Assembly: GCA_026214975.1 (NCBI GenBank)
Contig: CM047810.1
Span: 33,295,255-33,359,254 of the forward strand
Reading direction: 5' to 3'
Length of the DNA: 64,000 bases
Source of the DNA: Gentiana macrophylla
Taxonomy: Eukaryota > Streptophyta > Magnoliopsida > Gentianales > Gentianaceae
Below the pieces are notes generated by a model, which worked only from the letters and a program-made list of their open reading frames with translations, did no database searches and was not told where the DNA came from. How positions within the stretch are numbered: the first letter of the stretch is position 1; each line of letters begins with the position of its first letter. The position numbers were made by a program, and so were the translations under genes. This document shows positions 31,757-44,922 of the stretch, piece by piece.

Positions 31757-32994
31757 TTACTACAATCCTTGCAAGCAAAGCATGTTTACCGATACATTTA
31801 ATACATGTTATCCGACTACACGAGCCTCTACTGATTGTTTTCTGTGCTAACAGTTAATATTAATTAAACTGATTGGATTAATACATAGTAATTGGATCAC
31901 TCTGATCTTTAATGATGTTGTGGCGCCAAACTCCGAACGGTCGTTGTGGAGCGTATTATAATTAGGGTGTCGGTCGTTGTGGAGTGTATTATAATTAGGG
32001 TGTGTAATTATTAATGCGGTCCATTAATTGGTTGATTCAGGGTTGCGCTCAACTATGATCAATTTATTATTTAACGCGTTAATTTTTCATTGACAATCAA
32101 TCGTGCAAAATGAAAGGAAAATAATTAATTTATACGAGTTTTTCTTAGTTTATTTTAGTTTTTATTTATTTTGCTTCTATTATTTGGAAAATAGCTTAGA
32201 AACCCAAAAATTTGTTATCTTGACTATTTGAAATAAATCCACCGTTGGTTCGACCGCTGCTTCCATTATACTAGTTATATATCGGTAGTACGTGAATTAT
32301 ATACCTTTGATTTGTTGACAACACAATGAACTTTTAACAGAAATTACTTATTTTCACAACAAGAATTCTAGGAACCGACAGGCAAATATATTGTTCATTA
32401 CTAAAAAATCAAATTTTTTTATGACAATCATCTAGATTCGATTTGTAGTGCTAGATCAAAATAATTGCTCAACTTACATACCTAAATAATCAAAACGAAA
32501 CATTCTAATCATGAATGGGTGAAAGCAGAAAATAAATAATTAAATAAATACTCATTTTATTGAAATAACCGGATCTTATTAAGCAAAGTCGGAAATGCAC
32601 ACGGCAATTACATCGGAGAGCTAGGGGAGCTACCCCATCAACCATTCTTTATAAGAAACTAAGGAGGATCCTATCTCGGCTCAAAGATGAGCCGAGCAGG
32701 GTCCTACATACTCAAAGCATCCTACTTTTTAATCTTTTTATTCATAACGAAATGCATCATAACTCTTCATAAATAAACATGTTGAGAGATGTATAGGAAA
32801 TGCGTTACATGTAGAAGCCTAATTAAACTTTAAAGATTCAGCAAAGAGATTCTACTTTACTTGCATTTTAGGTAGATATATGAAGGTTTGAATCAGTAAC
32901 ATATAGATATATATTTCAAAGCTCTCAGATATCTAGATACAACCATTATCGTTTCTTCGACGATATAGATGCAATACCTAGTGCAGTTATAATG
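31757..32994. other. intergenic between P450 remnant and PTST3
   Basis: No gene is seen. A 33-bp unit beginning CGGTCGTTGTGGAG is directly repeated at 31938-31970 and 31971-32003. CTCGGCTC AAAGAT GAGCCGAG at about 32675 is a perfect 8-bp-stem hairpin. The first part may hold the lost N-terminal region of the P450 in unrecognisable form. Confidence 0.5.
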
Positions 32995-35900
32995 TCAACC
33001 ATCTTCAACTCGAAGAATGTTGTTATGTATGGGACCCTTGGTAATTGTTTCCCTCTGAGGATCGATCATCCAATGCCCATCAACAACGAATTTTATCTGC
33101 GAAAAAACGAAGGCACCAATTCCTTCTAATCTCAACATTAATTCAGAAAGGTATGCTATCATCATGCATACAATATATCCTTATCATCTTTAGCCCAAGC
33201 AAATTAATATGTTAATCAAGTTGTATAATCAGAATATAATAAAAACAAGAATCAGATTTTGTTAGTTTTCTTTGTTTATTACTAGTATAAGATGATCAAA
33301 GTTTCACAAGTAATCACCTCATAAACACCAGGATAAAGCCACAAAGCTGTCTTCCAAAGTCGAGAATTCCTGACAAAGTTATTCATCGCTATCAAATTCC
33401 CTTGCCCACCTCCAAGCGAAACGAAAACAAAATCTAACTACATTTACTTCATTTTTGTCTTGTTTGTGTGGATATGGGCTAGGACAAAAAACATGGAGAG
33501 CGGATCTTTACCTCCTATGAGTGTCACAGAGTAAAGCTTACTTTGTGCTTTACACAAAATATAAGCTTGTTCTTTGTGCTTTATATATAACAAGAGGAAT
33601 CACAGGATGTCCCTCACTGCAGGAAGGGATCCAGATTCCATAAACATGATGCAGAGAATAAAGAAAATGAAAAGGGTTTGCACAACTAGAATTATTCGCA
33701 CCAACCGTGATCCAGATTGATCAGAGACTATTGCAGATGGCTGTACATCCATTTTGATTCTATGATGCCAACCGTTGAAGCTGCCAGCCACTTCAACAAT
33801 ATCACCCTCTCCACGAAATTGAAGTTCAACCTTATGCAAAAAGGAATAGGTATCTTAGTTTTGACAGCATAGTAGGACAAAAAGAAACAACCTTGACTTG
33901 CAAAAGCTTAAGAGTTAAAATCTCAGTCGGCATTAGACTCGAGATAAAATCCTTTTGGACCCTTCCTATTGTCTAAATATCCACAAATGAAGTGATTCGG
34001 TTTCCTATAGCAGGAAATTAAAGAATTTAACGTACTTCTATTCACTCAAATTTTTCTCCATTACATTCAATTCAATTACAAGAAATATGCCACTTATTAT
34101 ATCATTTTTCACCCTTTTATGTGTCCCTAAGAAATTTTATATATTCCAATAGATTGGCTTATATATTATTCAAAAAGTATACAAGTATAGCAGTTGAATG
34201 ATGTCAAGGCTCTAGGTTTGATACAACATAAAAGAAGTAAAGCATTTTCATTTATGTCTTTGGCAGGAAGAGGGACGTATGTGGAAGGAAGTCTGCCCCA
34301 GGATTTTCAACATCTCCATACATGGAAGTGTGGAGAAGACCCAGTACATTTACATCTTTTCATTGTGGAAGTACACATATGGGTGAATTGGTAAAGAAGT
34401 TGCACTACTCCTACTTGTTGATTTATATATTTAGATGTTAAGGGAGTTTAAGCAAACAGAATCAAATTTTAACATAATGACTTAAAGATCATTAGTTTAG
34501 CACCACACCAAGCATAATGAGACTAAAATCTGTTTATTTCCACCAGGGGGAAGTAATCTATCACCTCCTGTCCCTCCCTTTCCAATTTATCAAACTAATC
34601 CAAGACCAATTATTTTTTACAGCTATTGAGGGGGATTGCGGTATCAAAGGATTAATAAAGGGTGTCTGAGAAAGACTACCGGTTAAAAAGAAATTAGAAC
34701 ATGAGTGCACACATGCCATGATTTTCCATGAGACTAAATATGGTGAAAATCTTGAGGTACCGTCCCAACAAAACCCCTTCATAGAAATACTATTTCCTAA
34801 GAATCAATTCAAAATCGTTAGATCGCTGGAGTATTCTCAATCTAATGAGGGGGGGTAATAAAGAAGCAGCAACAACAGAAAGAATAGTGGTAACGATGCA
34901 TTAAGTGACTTGTTTACATGGTGGTTTGAATTTTAACTAAAATTATTTTCACATTAGAGTGTTTGTTAGGGTTGTGTCCCCACATGGAATATTCCTTAAA
35001 CAGCCTAAAAGAATAGGAAAGGAAAGATCAAGAACTATATATTAGGAGAAATGCAAACGTAAAAATTTAGATGGAAAACCTCTTTCAATCCTGAAAGGCT
35101 GTTTTCTGCATCATGTAGCTCTGTATCTTTCTCAAGAATGAGTTTTTGGGCTTTGCTTAACTCAGATTCTGCTTTAGTTTGCAAAACGGACAAAGCATGC
35201 TGGATGCATAAACAGATTCAGAATTAGCAAACGTTACTCTACATACCGCAATTAAGTAGCAGTAGTCTTTCCTCATACAGAAATATAGTCAAGAAAGATT
35301 GTTCTAACAAAAGCATAAGAAGACCTGAAAAGATACACAAGAAAGAGAGTCGACATTATGTCTGAACCAAAGGTAGCAAATATCAGCGATTTCTGCCCCT
35401 CAACCAACGGATGCAACTAGAGCCTTAAATTTTTTGCCATGACAATATTGACAGATTTACTAGACTACATTCTCAAAGCCCTTTGAGCCTAAGCATAAAT
35501 GATCCCTACATATGGATAACACAGAAACAAGATGTTTGATTGCACATGGATAATTCTAGCTCAAAATTAAATTTCTTGATCGGGCACAGAAAGAGACATA
35601 ATTTTCACATGGCCTAAGCAGTGTATGCAAGAGAAAGAGACTTAGTTTTTACATGGCCTGAGCATAAATGATCCCTTATTTGTGTGTATGACTGTATGCC
35701 ATCAGCGCTAATTTGTTTGTATGATTGTATGCAATTAGCCTTTATTTGTGTCATGAAGGAAGATCCGGCACTCATTCCTTTTCCCAACAAGAGATTTAAG
35801 ATATTGCTGCTAATCCAATATGTTGTGGGTGGTCATATAGACATATAAAAAGTTTCTTCAAGTTAGTACACACAATCCTAGGTTGCACGGATAAGAGATA

Positions 35901-38900
35901 CACGGGTGCGAGATTTTTTAAAATATAGGATACATGTACGGAGGGCATATGCATAAATATTTTAAATATAAAGATCAAGTTGTACATAATAAAAATCTAA
36001 GGAGCAAATAATAATTATTAATTATTAAAACACAAAAAATAAAACAATTATAGTGGTTCTCTTCATTTTGGGTAGTTTTTCATCAATATGGACAACTTTT
36101 TATTAGTGATTTGGCAGTTCCTACTCAATTTTTAACATGGTTCTTCATTTCCCATATCCGAGTTATGGATATGCATATCCGAATCATATACCCAACTTTC
36201 CAAATTTACAAATTTGCCTCCAGGTGTGTATCTTAAGTATCCAGTGCGTATTTTTGCCAGACACGGTACTAGACAGAAGTATCCGTCCATCATAGACACA
36301 TGTTATCCACAACAAGGAGCACCTATGAGTAAGCTGATACAGCGGGAATGGATATTCCTGGAACATCTTTCTTTCAATTATCTTAGCAACACCCAATACA
36401 GACCAATGTTTCACTTCAAATTTAAGTGATTCTCAGATTTCATAATCAGATATTAACAGGGGGAAAAACAGCATAATCGCCTCTGTTTCCTAAGTCGAGG
36501 AAAATAATGGAGATTCTTTCTTTTCTTCCTTATCAGAGCATTATACTATACACTGCGATACCCAAAGTCCTTAAATAAAGTGCGAGAATAAGCATACCAT
36601 ACTTGATAGGCGTACAAATGCATGCCAAACTTTGATAAAAGAACTTCATTGATTCTAATGAGCACTGACAAAACACAAGGAAATTAAGAGGGAGTAATTG
36701 AGGGGAAGCGAGATAGTGACTGTGTGTGCACACGCACCTTTGTGTGGATGTGAACACACATTCCTGACAAGTAAAATGTGCCATATTTCAATGTTACAAA
36801 GGATTGAATTGGTTGACAGACAGACATGTTTTAACAAATTGGGAACACATATAGGGACTATGCTGTCATGTTATGTGAGAACAAAGTTTGAAATAAGGAG
36901 AAAGCAATGGTGTTCCTGATAGATTTGTATTTGTAAAAAGATTTGACAATGAATTTTCAGAGAAAAACAAGAAAAAGAGAAACCTTTTCCTCCTCAATCT
37001 GTTCCTTCAAGTGGGTCAATTCCAGCTCTTTTTGATGCTGAATGGAGAAGAAAGATACCATGCATGCACTAGTTACTTCATCATATATCATATAAGAAGA
37101 AAATTTGTGAGTGGCATAAGAGCAATCACGGATGAAAGATCGATACCAGCAAGAATTTTAGACGACTGATTTCAGCTTGATTATCTGCGTTGAACTGTAG
37201 ATGACATACTCAGGGAATTAAATGTAAGCAAATGTGTTACAATGCTAAAACAGAGAATTAGACGACCTCAACATGTAGCTTCTCAGAGTGACTGCTAGTA
37301 GTAGTTGGTTCTCTGCTAGTAGTAGTTGGTTCTTCGTTTGAAAGCCTTTCAGTACTGCAAAAGGTGCACATTGCAATGCTATGAGGGTTATTACTACAGG
37401 CAGTAAGGTCATTCGCTAGAGCCAAACTACGGTAGATATGACTAAAGGAGTATGCTGCTAGAGGGAGAGCATCAATAAGAACTGAACAAGAAAACAAAAT
37501 TTATAATAATAGGAAAATCCCAGAATTTGAATCATACAGATACCCAGAAGGCGCAAACCTGGATACGTCAATTTTGTGTGATGGACGTTCAAGCAGCTGA
37601 GATGACAATGACATTTGTCCATGACCCTCATCAACACCTCCAGCATCATAGAAAACATGATCTGCAAGCTCTGCAGGGGAGAAATCAAATTCAGACGCAA
37701 TTGGCAACACCATATTCAATAATTCTATTGTTTATGTAAGTATGTAACTTCAATAATCGTTGACGCACTAGGTGATGCCAAGGTGAAGAGGGTTCGCAAC
37801 ATCTCCAGGAAGTTGCTCTCATAAACAACCAAATCCAGTGAGCTAAACATCCATCATTCATATCTCATATATTTCTTGTTAGTTATGGCATTTGTGCTCA
37901 TATTGGACACTCAAAATTTCCGGCAGAGAGATGATAATCTGCAGTGAACTTCAGATCATCTCTCAACACGAAAACAAGATGGAACATTTCATATCATCTC
38001 TCAACATAAAACTATTCCTCCTAAATTTGGTCATTATAATGTCTTGCCTCCTAGACTAAAACATTCGATGTATCAGCCAGGGGAGAAGATTCATACTGGG
38101 GAATAGCAGATGGATGAAATGCTACTGCGAATACACAAAGTGCAAAAGGTAGGGGCAATTAGTCGGTATATGCGGTTGTATTACCATTTTGCTCCCCTCG
38201 CCCCTAACTCCAGGCACCAACGGCTCACCTCTCTCCTTAACTATGAAAACTTCTCCAAATTTGGAGTTCAGACGACCATCAAGTGTAATCAAACAACTGA
38301 AAATCTCAAACTCAGTTGATGAGAAATACGGAGCTTTCTAGTGTTCTTCTGTGTTCTTTTTTTTCCCTGGGTTTGGTTGGTTTGGGGGAGGCTTAAGAAA
38401 TAAGCATAATATCCTGCTACAAAATTAACTGAAAGAGATTAATGTGTCTAAATCTCATATTCTTTATGTATCTAAATGTTAAGCCTGGATAGCTTACAAT
38501 GTGCATATGAAATATCATGCTTGAAATATACCTTGTTCTTCCTATTCGAAAGCTAAATGTCTTTTGAAAAAAAACTACAGATTTGTTGCCGTCCCCTTTT
38601 GGTACATTTTGAGGCTGTATAATCGAAATTTTACAACTTAAAAAAGTACCTTCAATGTTGCCCAGTTCACCATCCTCTAGGAACTTGTCAACTTTTTCGG
38701 TCAAGGACCGACAGTCTGAAGATGTTGGGTCAGTGCAACTAGGCTCTGATTCAACCTCTCCACTTATCTCATCATCCCTTATTAAATCATCTTTTGTCAC
38801 AGTAGATTGACATAGCAATGAAGCATCTTCAACCAAGGCTACAATACGCTCTTCAACATCGGTGACTTCGTTTGAGATAACTTTATCTTCGGCAAAATTC

Positions 38901-40565
38901 TCTGTCTGCTCTTCTACTTTACTAGCTTCATTTGATAAGCAATTTGCATCAGCTAAGTCCTCTGCACTTGTATTCTGGCCTTTTTGTAACAGTAGCAAGC
39001 TATGAGTTACTGCATTTGTAGATGGCATGGTCCAGAGAACAGAAGTTATGCATATAGATGCAAAAAAATAGAACCTGCTGACATGTCTTCTAAGTCAACA
39101 AGTAACTCCTCACTTTCATTGAGATCTGCATCTCCACTTGAAGAAATGGTTCCAGGTTGTAAGTGATCTGCTAGGAGTTCTCTGACGAATTTATATCCTC
39201 TCCTTCTTACAATGTTTGCAAGGTCTTGCCTAACATGGTATGAAACTGTTAAGGAAGGGAAAACGGAAAATGTATAAAAGGCAAAAAAAGCAAAAAGGCA
39301 AAACCTCCCACAATATTTTAGCAAATTCACACCACAACAACAATGCAAAATCTCCTCCATGTTATTCTGCATCTAAATCCTTAATTTTGTTCTGTTAATC
39401 AGCGACGGTATCATGGTAGCATGTATACTCCATTACAACAGTGCACCCCTCTAATCATTCTTAGTTAAGCACGTGAATGACTAAAATCCCATTTATTTTA
39501 GGTAGATAAGAGAGTAATGCGGCCTGCCTAGGTAGCTGATAACTAGTACTAATCGGTACATTTCACTCACCCAGAATTGCTCAGATTGCAGTGGAACTTT
39601 TTATGCTTTCTGCTAAATTCACCAGTGCGCTAATTACGAGATCATGTGATTGTAGTATTATAACCTTAACGAAATTTCCAAGTGCAACATTAACCGCTAC
39701 TAAAACCTAGTAATCTTCCAAGCACATCATCCGTCCTCAAAGAAAATGCCTTACTCTAAGCATGTTGAGACAGCTTATTCTAAATTAACCCCCATGTCAC
39801 TGAAAAGTGGGGGGAAATTCAACTCCCACACCAAAATCTTAGCTCTTACTCTTAACCACCTTAATACCCATACAACTTGCGATTTTTATGTTTGAACTTT
39901 GAACAACTTCTGCCACCATCTGAGAATGACAACATTTTGCTCTAGCAAGAATGGGTTGCTAACGTCACCTATTGTACCTACATTGACGGACTTCACATTT
40001 CTCTTTCTGAATGGGAATAAGTTTCTGTCTTAATACTATCAACTCCTGAACTAAAAGGTGACTTTGGAGCAACTGCAAAGCAGCAATGTCAATTCAATCC
40101 ATTCAAATTCTTTTAATAGAAAAGAGAAGGAAAAATAACGAATCAAACACTGAAGATTACTGCACAAAATCAGTGAATATAGGGAAGCAGCGAACCTCCC
40201 GTGCGCGGAAAGCTCCTTGGTTGAGGGTACATGGTCCAGAGGAAGTCCAGCTGTAAATATGAATTCCTTAAATCATTTACTAGTTCAGCATTGTTCTTAA
40301 CTTTTCGATTCGCCCTAAATGTTCCACAAGTTTCAAAACTTAAAATCAAGGGGGAAACAAATAAAAAATCAAAACACACAAAGAAAAACATCAGAATGCT
40401 GAAAATTTAAAGACACCTTGGTTTCTGGGTTGAAGAAACGGAAATCCCTGAGTTATTTCGGCTGGACAATGAGGGCAAGCTGCAATGGGGTGAAGTGAGA
40501 TGAACTGAGAAGAATTTACGAGTGCCAAGGGACTGGGAAGTGGGAAACTGAGAAAGCGCAGCCAT
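32995..40565 (-). CDS. PTST3: PTST3-like plastid starch-synthesis protein (12 exons)
   Basis: Exons read on minus are 40565-40417, 40314-40196, 39229-39075, 39009-38650, 37670-37544, 37354-37267, 37194-37147, 37037-36984, 35199-35080, 33830-33706, 33369-33318 and 33096-32995, all with GT-AG borders. Exon 1 is Ser/Thr-rich without acidic residues, as in a plastid transit peptide. Exons 2-3 give the family motif [18 protein letters not shown] and [14 protein letters not shown]. Exon 4 is acidic and disordered. Exons 7-9 are coiled coil ([36 protein letters not shown]). Exons 10-12 form a starch-binding CBM48: [42 protein letters not shown] proteins bind glucan and starch synthase in the plastid to help start granules. 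Phases fit everywhere except exon 2, which has 119 bases where 120 are needed. A one-base loss at about 40257 shifts the frame. Intact length would be about 499 residues. Confidence 0.8.
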
Positions 40566-40640
40566 TAACAGGGTCCAGGGTGAAATGGAGCGAAATCCTG
40601 GAGCATTGAGATTTGCGCGGCTCAATGAGGACGGTTCCGT

Positions 40641-40647
40641 ATTTATA
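40641..40647 (-). promoter_or_regulatory. putative TATA box of PTST3
   Basis: TATAAAT on the minus strand lies 76 bp upstream of the ATG at 40565, a usual distance for a plant core promoter with a short leader. The region 40566-40877 contains no gene and is all that separates the coding region from the Helitron end. Confidence 0.45.
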
Positions 40648-40877
40648 TTTCTTCCCGACAGTTTAATTTATAAAATAGGCAGATTTTAGGGTGGTTCTAA
40701 AAGATGAGCTTGGTGATCAGGACCAATAAATAAATAAAAACACACGCCAAATGAGCAGAATCGTATAAAATATAAACGCCATGATTCTGAATTTACTCCT
40801 CTTTTAAGAATTTCTATTGGATGCACAAGTATGACATGGTGGTTCTGGACCGCCATAAAACTACTGAAATAAAATAA

Positions 40878-40911
40878 CTAGGAAGACCGACATGCGTGCT
40901 CCTCACGAGCA
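40878..40911 (-). other. putative Helitron 3' terminus
   Basis: The minus strand ends CTAG next to T. A stem-loop TGCTC-GTGAG-GAGCA at 40911-40897 lies 15 bases before it. Helitrons end in CTRR with a GC-containing hairpin 10-15 bases upstream. The hairpin here has only five pairs, so the call is moderate. Confidence 0.5.
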
Positions 40912-43259
40912 TTGCCCCGTTTTTTCAATAACTAATTGTAAGCAAAAGCATTAAGCTGTAATATTTATATATTATATGTTACATCAATATATATAATAGT
41001 AAAGAAACGGCATATTAGAAACCTAGCCGTATACCTAGCCGTATACTACATCTTACATACATATTTACATAAGCAAAATGATCTAAAAATTATATTTTAC
41101 GCTAGAGCCAAAGCTATTTTTGGGCATGCATAAACAAAAGCACCTGATAAGCATGCAACTTCAGGATTTTTTGGCCCGACACCTGGATTAAATAGGGACT
41201 GAATAGCCTATAGATATTGTTGTTCATTAAATAGACAAGGATGTGTCGATTAATGACTAACAATATACTTTAATAGTTTCCCCATAAACAAAACAAAAGA
41301 CATCATAAACTTTTTAGGTGGCATCAAAACATGTTCATTGAACAACCACCATATTATGGATGATTAGTCAATCTTCTCTCTATTCATGTTCTTTTTAACA
41401 GGACTCTTGATCTCCATTGCAGCTACACCAGAACTGTTTCCTTCTGTGGCCAACACAACTTTTGCTGAGGTTGCTTCTGCTGCACAAACCTGTGGGCTGT
41501 CTGTATTTTCTGTAAACAAGCTTCTCTTTAAACATGTTGTTTGATCTTGTTTGGATGACAGCACCATTTCTTGCGAAACCTCTTCAAGAACTTTTTTGGT
41601 ACTTGGTGTGAAGAAATCACCTTGCATATTCATTTCTTTTTCCTGCATCTGATCAGGTTGTATATCATCAGCTAGAGTTGTTGAAGGCTCAGCATTGTTT
41701 CCAAGTGCAATATCCTTGGTAGAAGGGTACAAATCCTCGTATGCATACAATTTCACAATGGGAAATGTCCTCATATTAACACCCCGACAAGTCTGTCATA
41801 AACTTTGATAAAACACACGACATGTTTATCTTCCACGGCATCTTTTATCATTGCCTCAAGGAATGGCAACTGCATCAATAATAGATGAAGAATGTAAATG
41901 AACACCACACTACGTAAATAAAACAGGTAGTAGTAAAATTTTCTATGTAAAAATGTTATGATATATAAATTGATGATATATGTAAAAGGCCACTGGTAAT
42001 GCAGAACAGAATAAATATTACCATGACTGAATGTGTTATTGTGTTATATAATTTTCTTGGTTTTCCTTGTATGAAAACAAATAGTAGATATATATTATCG
42101 ATTGTGGAAGGGAATAAATTTCAAGGTTTCATAACTGACCGGCAAATTTTTTCCCTCAAGTTGCACAACATTACAACCAAGCAAGATTTCAGCATCAGAT
42201 GTGTATAAATCAGCCGGAAGCGAGCCTGATTCATCACGTAAGCGTACATCGAAGTGGTATCTGTTTGATATTAACATATACCAGTACGTTTAGCTAAATC
42301 CCAATAATGTGGTAAACTAATGTTGAAGATAATATTCTTTAAATTTACCTATATTTTACAACCATATTTTCTTCACATGAAATGATTCATTCTTCCGAAC
42401 CTTCTTCTGCATTCAAGGATCGATTACAACCAGAACATGAAGGAAACCAAAAGCTTTTCTGGCCTGGAATAAGGGTCATCTTTCCTGCCACCCAACAGGT
42501 TTTTATCTGCGGTTGATGTTCAATGATTAAGTTAAAAGACCGTAATAACAACAGATAGAATAAATGCATATAATCAATGGAACTGAAAGCTAAATTAATC
42601 GGTATGAGGTCGTCACGCTGTGGTGTTTCCAAGAACATTGTAGGATCCTTGTATTTTCTATCATTCACCAATGCAAGAATTTCATCAACATTCTCTTTGT
42701 ACCTAAAGACAATTTGTCTTCACATTGTTACCAAAAATGGGATACATGAATGCTGAAACGCTAGTAGTTATCTCTTATGTAATTTGGTCTATGACAAAGG
42801 AATAAATTCCAGGGATGAATAACATGTAAGAATATATTTATAGTAGTCATACCATTGCTTCAATGGAGAAACTTCTGATATTGGAGGATCGAAGGAAACT
42901 TGTAGTATGTTTTTTTGTGGACAGTGAAATCCCTAAAGATAACATAGAATATATGTTATAATAAAGCTGCTAACATTTTCATAGGTAGTTATTCTATTTC
43001 AGTTGCGTTTAAAATAGGACAAAAACAGTAGTATAACCATAAAGGCAACATTATAAAGAAGGAAGAAGTTCATAAACCCCAGCTTTCAATGTTAGCATGT
43101 CTGCCTTAAATGAAAAATAAAGACATGGTTAAACACTTACTTGAGAAAATCTTTTTAGGTTCTCATGAAGAGAACATCCCATTTAAAACAGATACACACT
43201 ATAATATTAAACCATTAATCAGTTAGAGAGGTTAGGCCATCCTCTTTCCTCTAGTAGAG

Positions 43260-43838
43260 TGACGATGCAGAAATCGTCACGGTGGCTTAGCGGTTAGGTT
43301 TTAGTGGATATCTGGCTTGTTTATGGATTGTTTGTTCGTATATTAGCCGGAGATAGGCGGTGGTGAGAGGAAGACGGCGAAATGAGTTTCCTTTTACAGA
43401 GCTTTGGCCTGTTTTTTGTGTATTAGAATGTCCTTGATTAGGTTACACAAGACTTCCTTTTATAGGAAGATTAAACATGGGGTGAAGTAAAAGAGGCGGC
43501 GTGCGGCGAGCTTAGTCACTAGTCTTAGTAGCTAAGCAAATACTAAATATCTAACAGCAAGTGGGTGAAATATCCAAGCGGCGACCCCTTGTGGTCGCCG
43601 AGGTCGCCAGCTTCGTTGTCTGGCCTTCGCCCCCTGTTTTTCTTCTCAAGTCTTGTGCGGCCCCTTAGAGAGCCTTGTACCCATGGTCGTCCACCGACCC
43701 CCTAGCTCTGACGAAGCTCTAGGAAGGGTTGTTGGCGGCGGCCTTGATTCTAATTCCCTTTGATGTCGCCGTAGATGTAGTCGCAGCTTCCTCGGGCTGC
43801 TTCTGGGACTAAATGGTGGCGATATAATTGTATCATCA
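43260..43838 (-). repeat. 3' LTR of gypsy element
   Basis: 579 bp, ending on the plus strand with GTATCATCA. The polypurine tract AGTAGGGGGCC on minus lies directly next to it (43841-43851). The plus-strand left end is an inverted repeat, TGACGAT-GCAGAA-ATCGTCA. Confidence 0.9.
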
Positions 43839-43905
43839 ATGGCCCCCTACTCCATATCTTGGTCATTTTCGTGAAAATGTCAGTGTGGAGTAGTGATCTC
43901 TTGGG

Positions 43906-44106
43906 CAATGTATGTGAGACCTCATCGTATGATGCGACTTGTCCACTAAGGACTGTGCTTTCAAAGCAAGCGGCCTTCGAAGCAACTCTGGGCCTGTTTT
44001 TGCGACCTTGTCGTCTGATGCGACTTGTTCACTAAGGGCCGTGCTTTCAAAGCAAGCGGCCTTCGAAGCAACTCTGGGCCTGTTTTTGTGACCTTGTCGT
44101 CTGCGA
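43906..44106. repeat. 86-bp tandem repeat, about 2.3 copies
   Basis: The block GACCTTGTCGTCTGATGCGA...CTCTGGGCCTGTTTTTG repeats with period 86 (GCCTGTTTTT at 43992 and 44078), near the 3' LTR and upstream of the antisense promoter. Confidence 0.85.
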
Positions 44107-44347
44107 GGCCATTTGTTTAAGCATTAATGGGGCAGTTAATTAGTCAGATCGTGGCTGACGTCGGCCCCCTTGATAACTGCAATTACGTGGGTAGTAACGC
44201 CCTTGTTAAATGCCCGAGCAGGCACGTGGGCATTGATTGGCCTCCATAATGATTGCGGTTTTTTGAATTTTGGAATTCGAATCGACCGCGCAAACCCCAA
44301 CCATTGGATGGATCAACTCCCAGCCCCACGATCACAACTTGCTTGCC

Positions 44348-44355
44348 TATATAAG
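44348..44355 (+). promoter_or_regulatory. TATA box of antisense gene 2
   Basis: TATATAAG in the context GCCTATATAAGGC, followed by a pyrimidine-rich leader and a 5'-UTR intron candidate (GT 44573 to AG 44921) just before the ATG at 44923. The strand is opposite to gag-pol. Confidence 0.6.
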
Positions 44356-44922
44356 GCTGGCCTCCTCCACACCTCCTCACTTTTCACTCTTCTATTTTCC
44401 CACAATTTTTCTTCTGGGCTCTCTCCTCTTTCTGGGAGTAGCAAAGGTTTCCGGCGAAGGCTAGTAGTGAGGTTTGACGGTGGTTGAAGTGGGCTTTGAG
44501 GTTTTTCGGCAAGAGTTTGAAGATTCCGACTTGCCCTTTAGGCTGCTCCTCTTATCTTCTCCCTAAAAACAGGTAAATTCTTCCCTCCTTACTCCTTTCT
44601 CCTTGCTTTTCTTGCTGAATTTCAAACTTTTTAGTGGTTTTGATTCATTGTATGGGGATGAGTTCATGGGAAAGGTGTTTGAGGGAAAAGATAAGGCTTT
44701 TTTGATTGCTTTTTTGGAAAAAGGGGTGAGAGGCAGGCGATTTTAGCCCAGAAACCCCTGTTTTTGGCTGCGTTTGCTTGCACCCCTCTTTTGCATATTG
44801 TTTTCCATTTTCTTTCTGTAAAAACGGAGGGGAAGGCGTCGAGATGGGTGCGATTACCTTCCTGGCTTAATTCTTATTATCCCAGGTCTGAAAGCTCCAT
44901 CTTTTCCTCTTGTTTTTGCAGG

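Noticed and set aside
40984..41010. TCAATATATATAATAGTAAAG as the 5' end of a plus-strand Helitron
   Set aside because: It resembles a Helitron start, but lies inside the minus-strand Helitron region, and no CTRR end in the right orientation with a hairpin could be paired with it.
44170..44487. Short plus-strand open frame upstream of antisense gene 2
   Set aside because: It spans the TATA box and leader of that gene and lacks domain similarity. It is probably untranslated leader.
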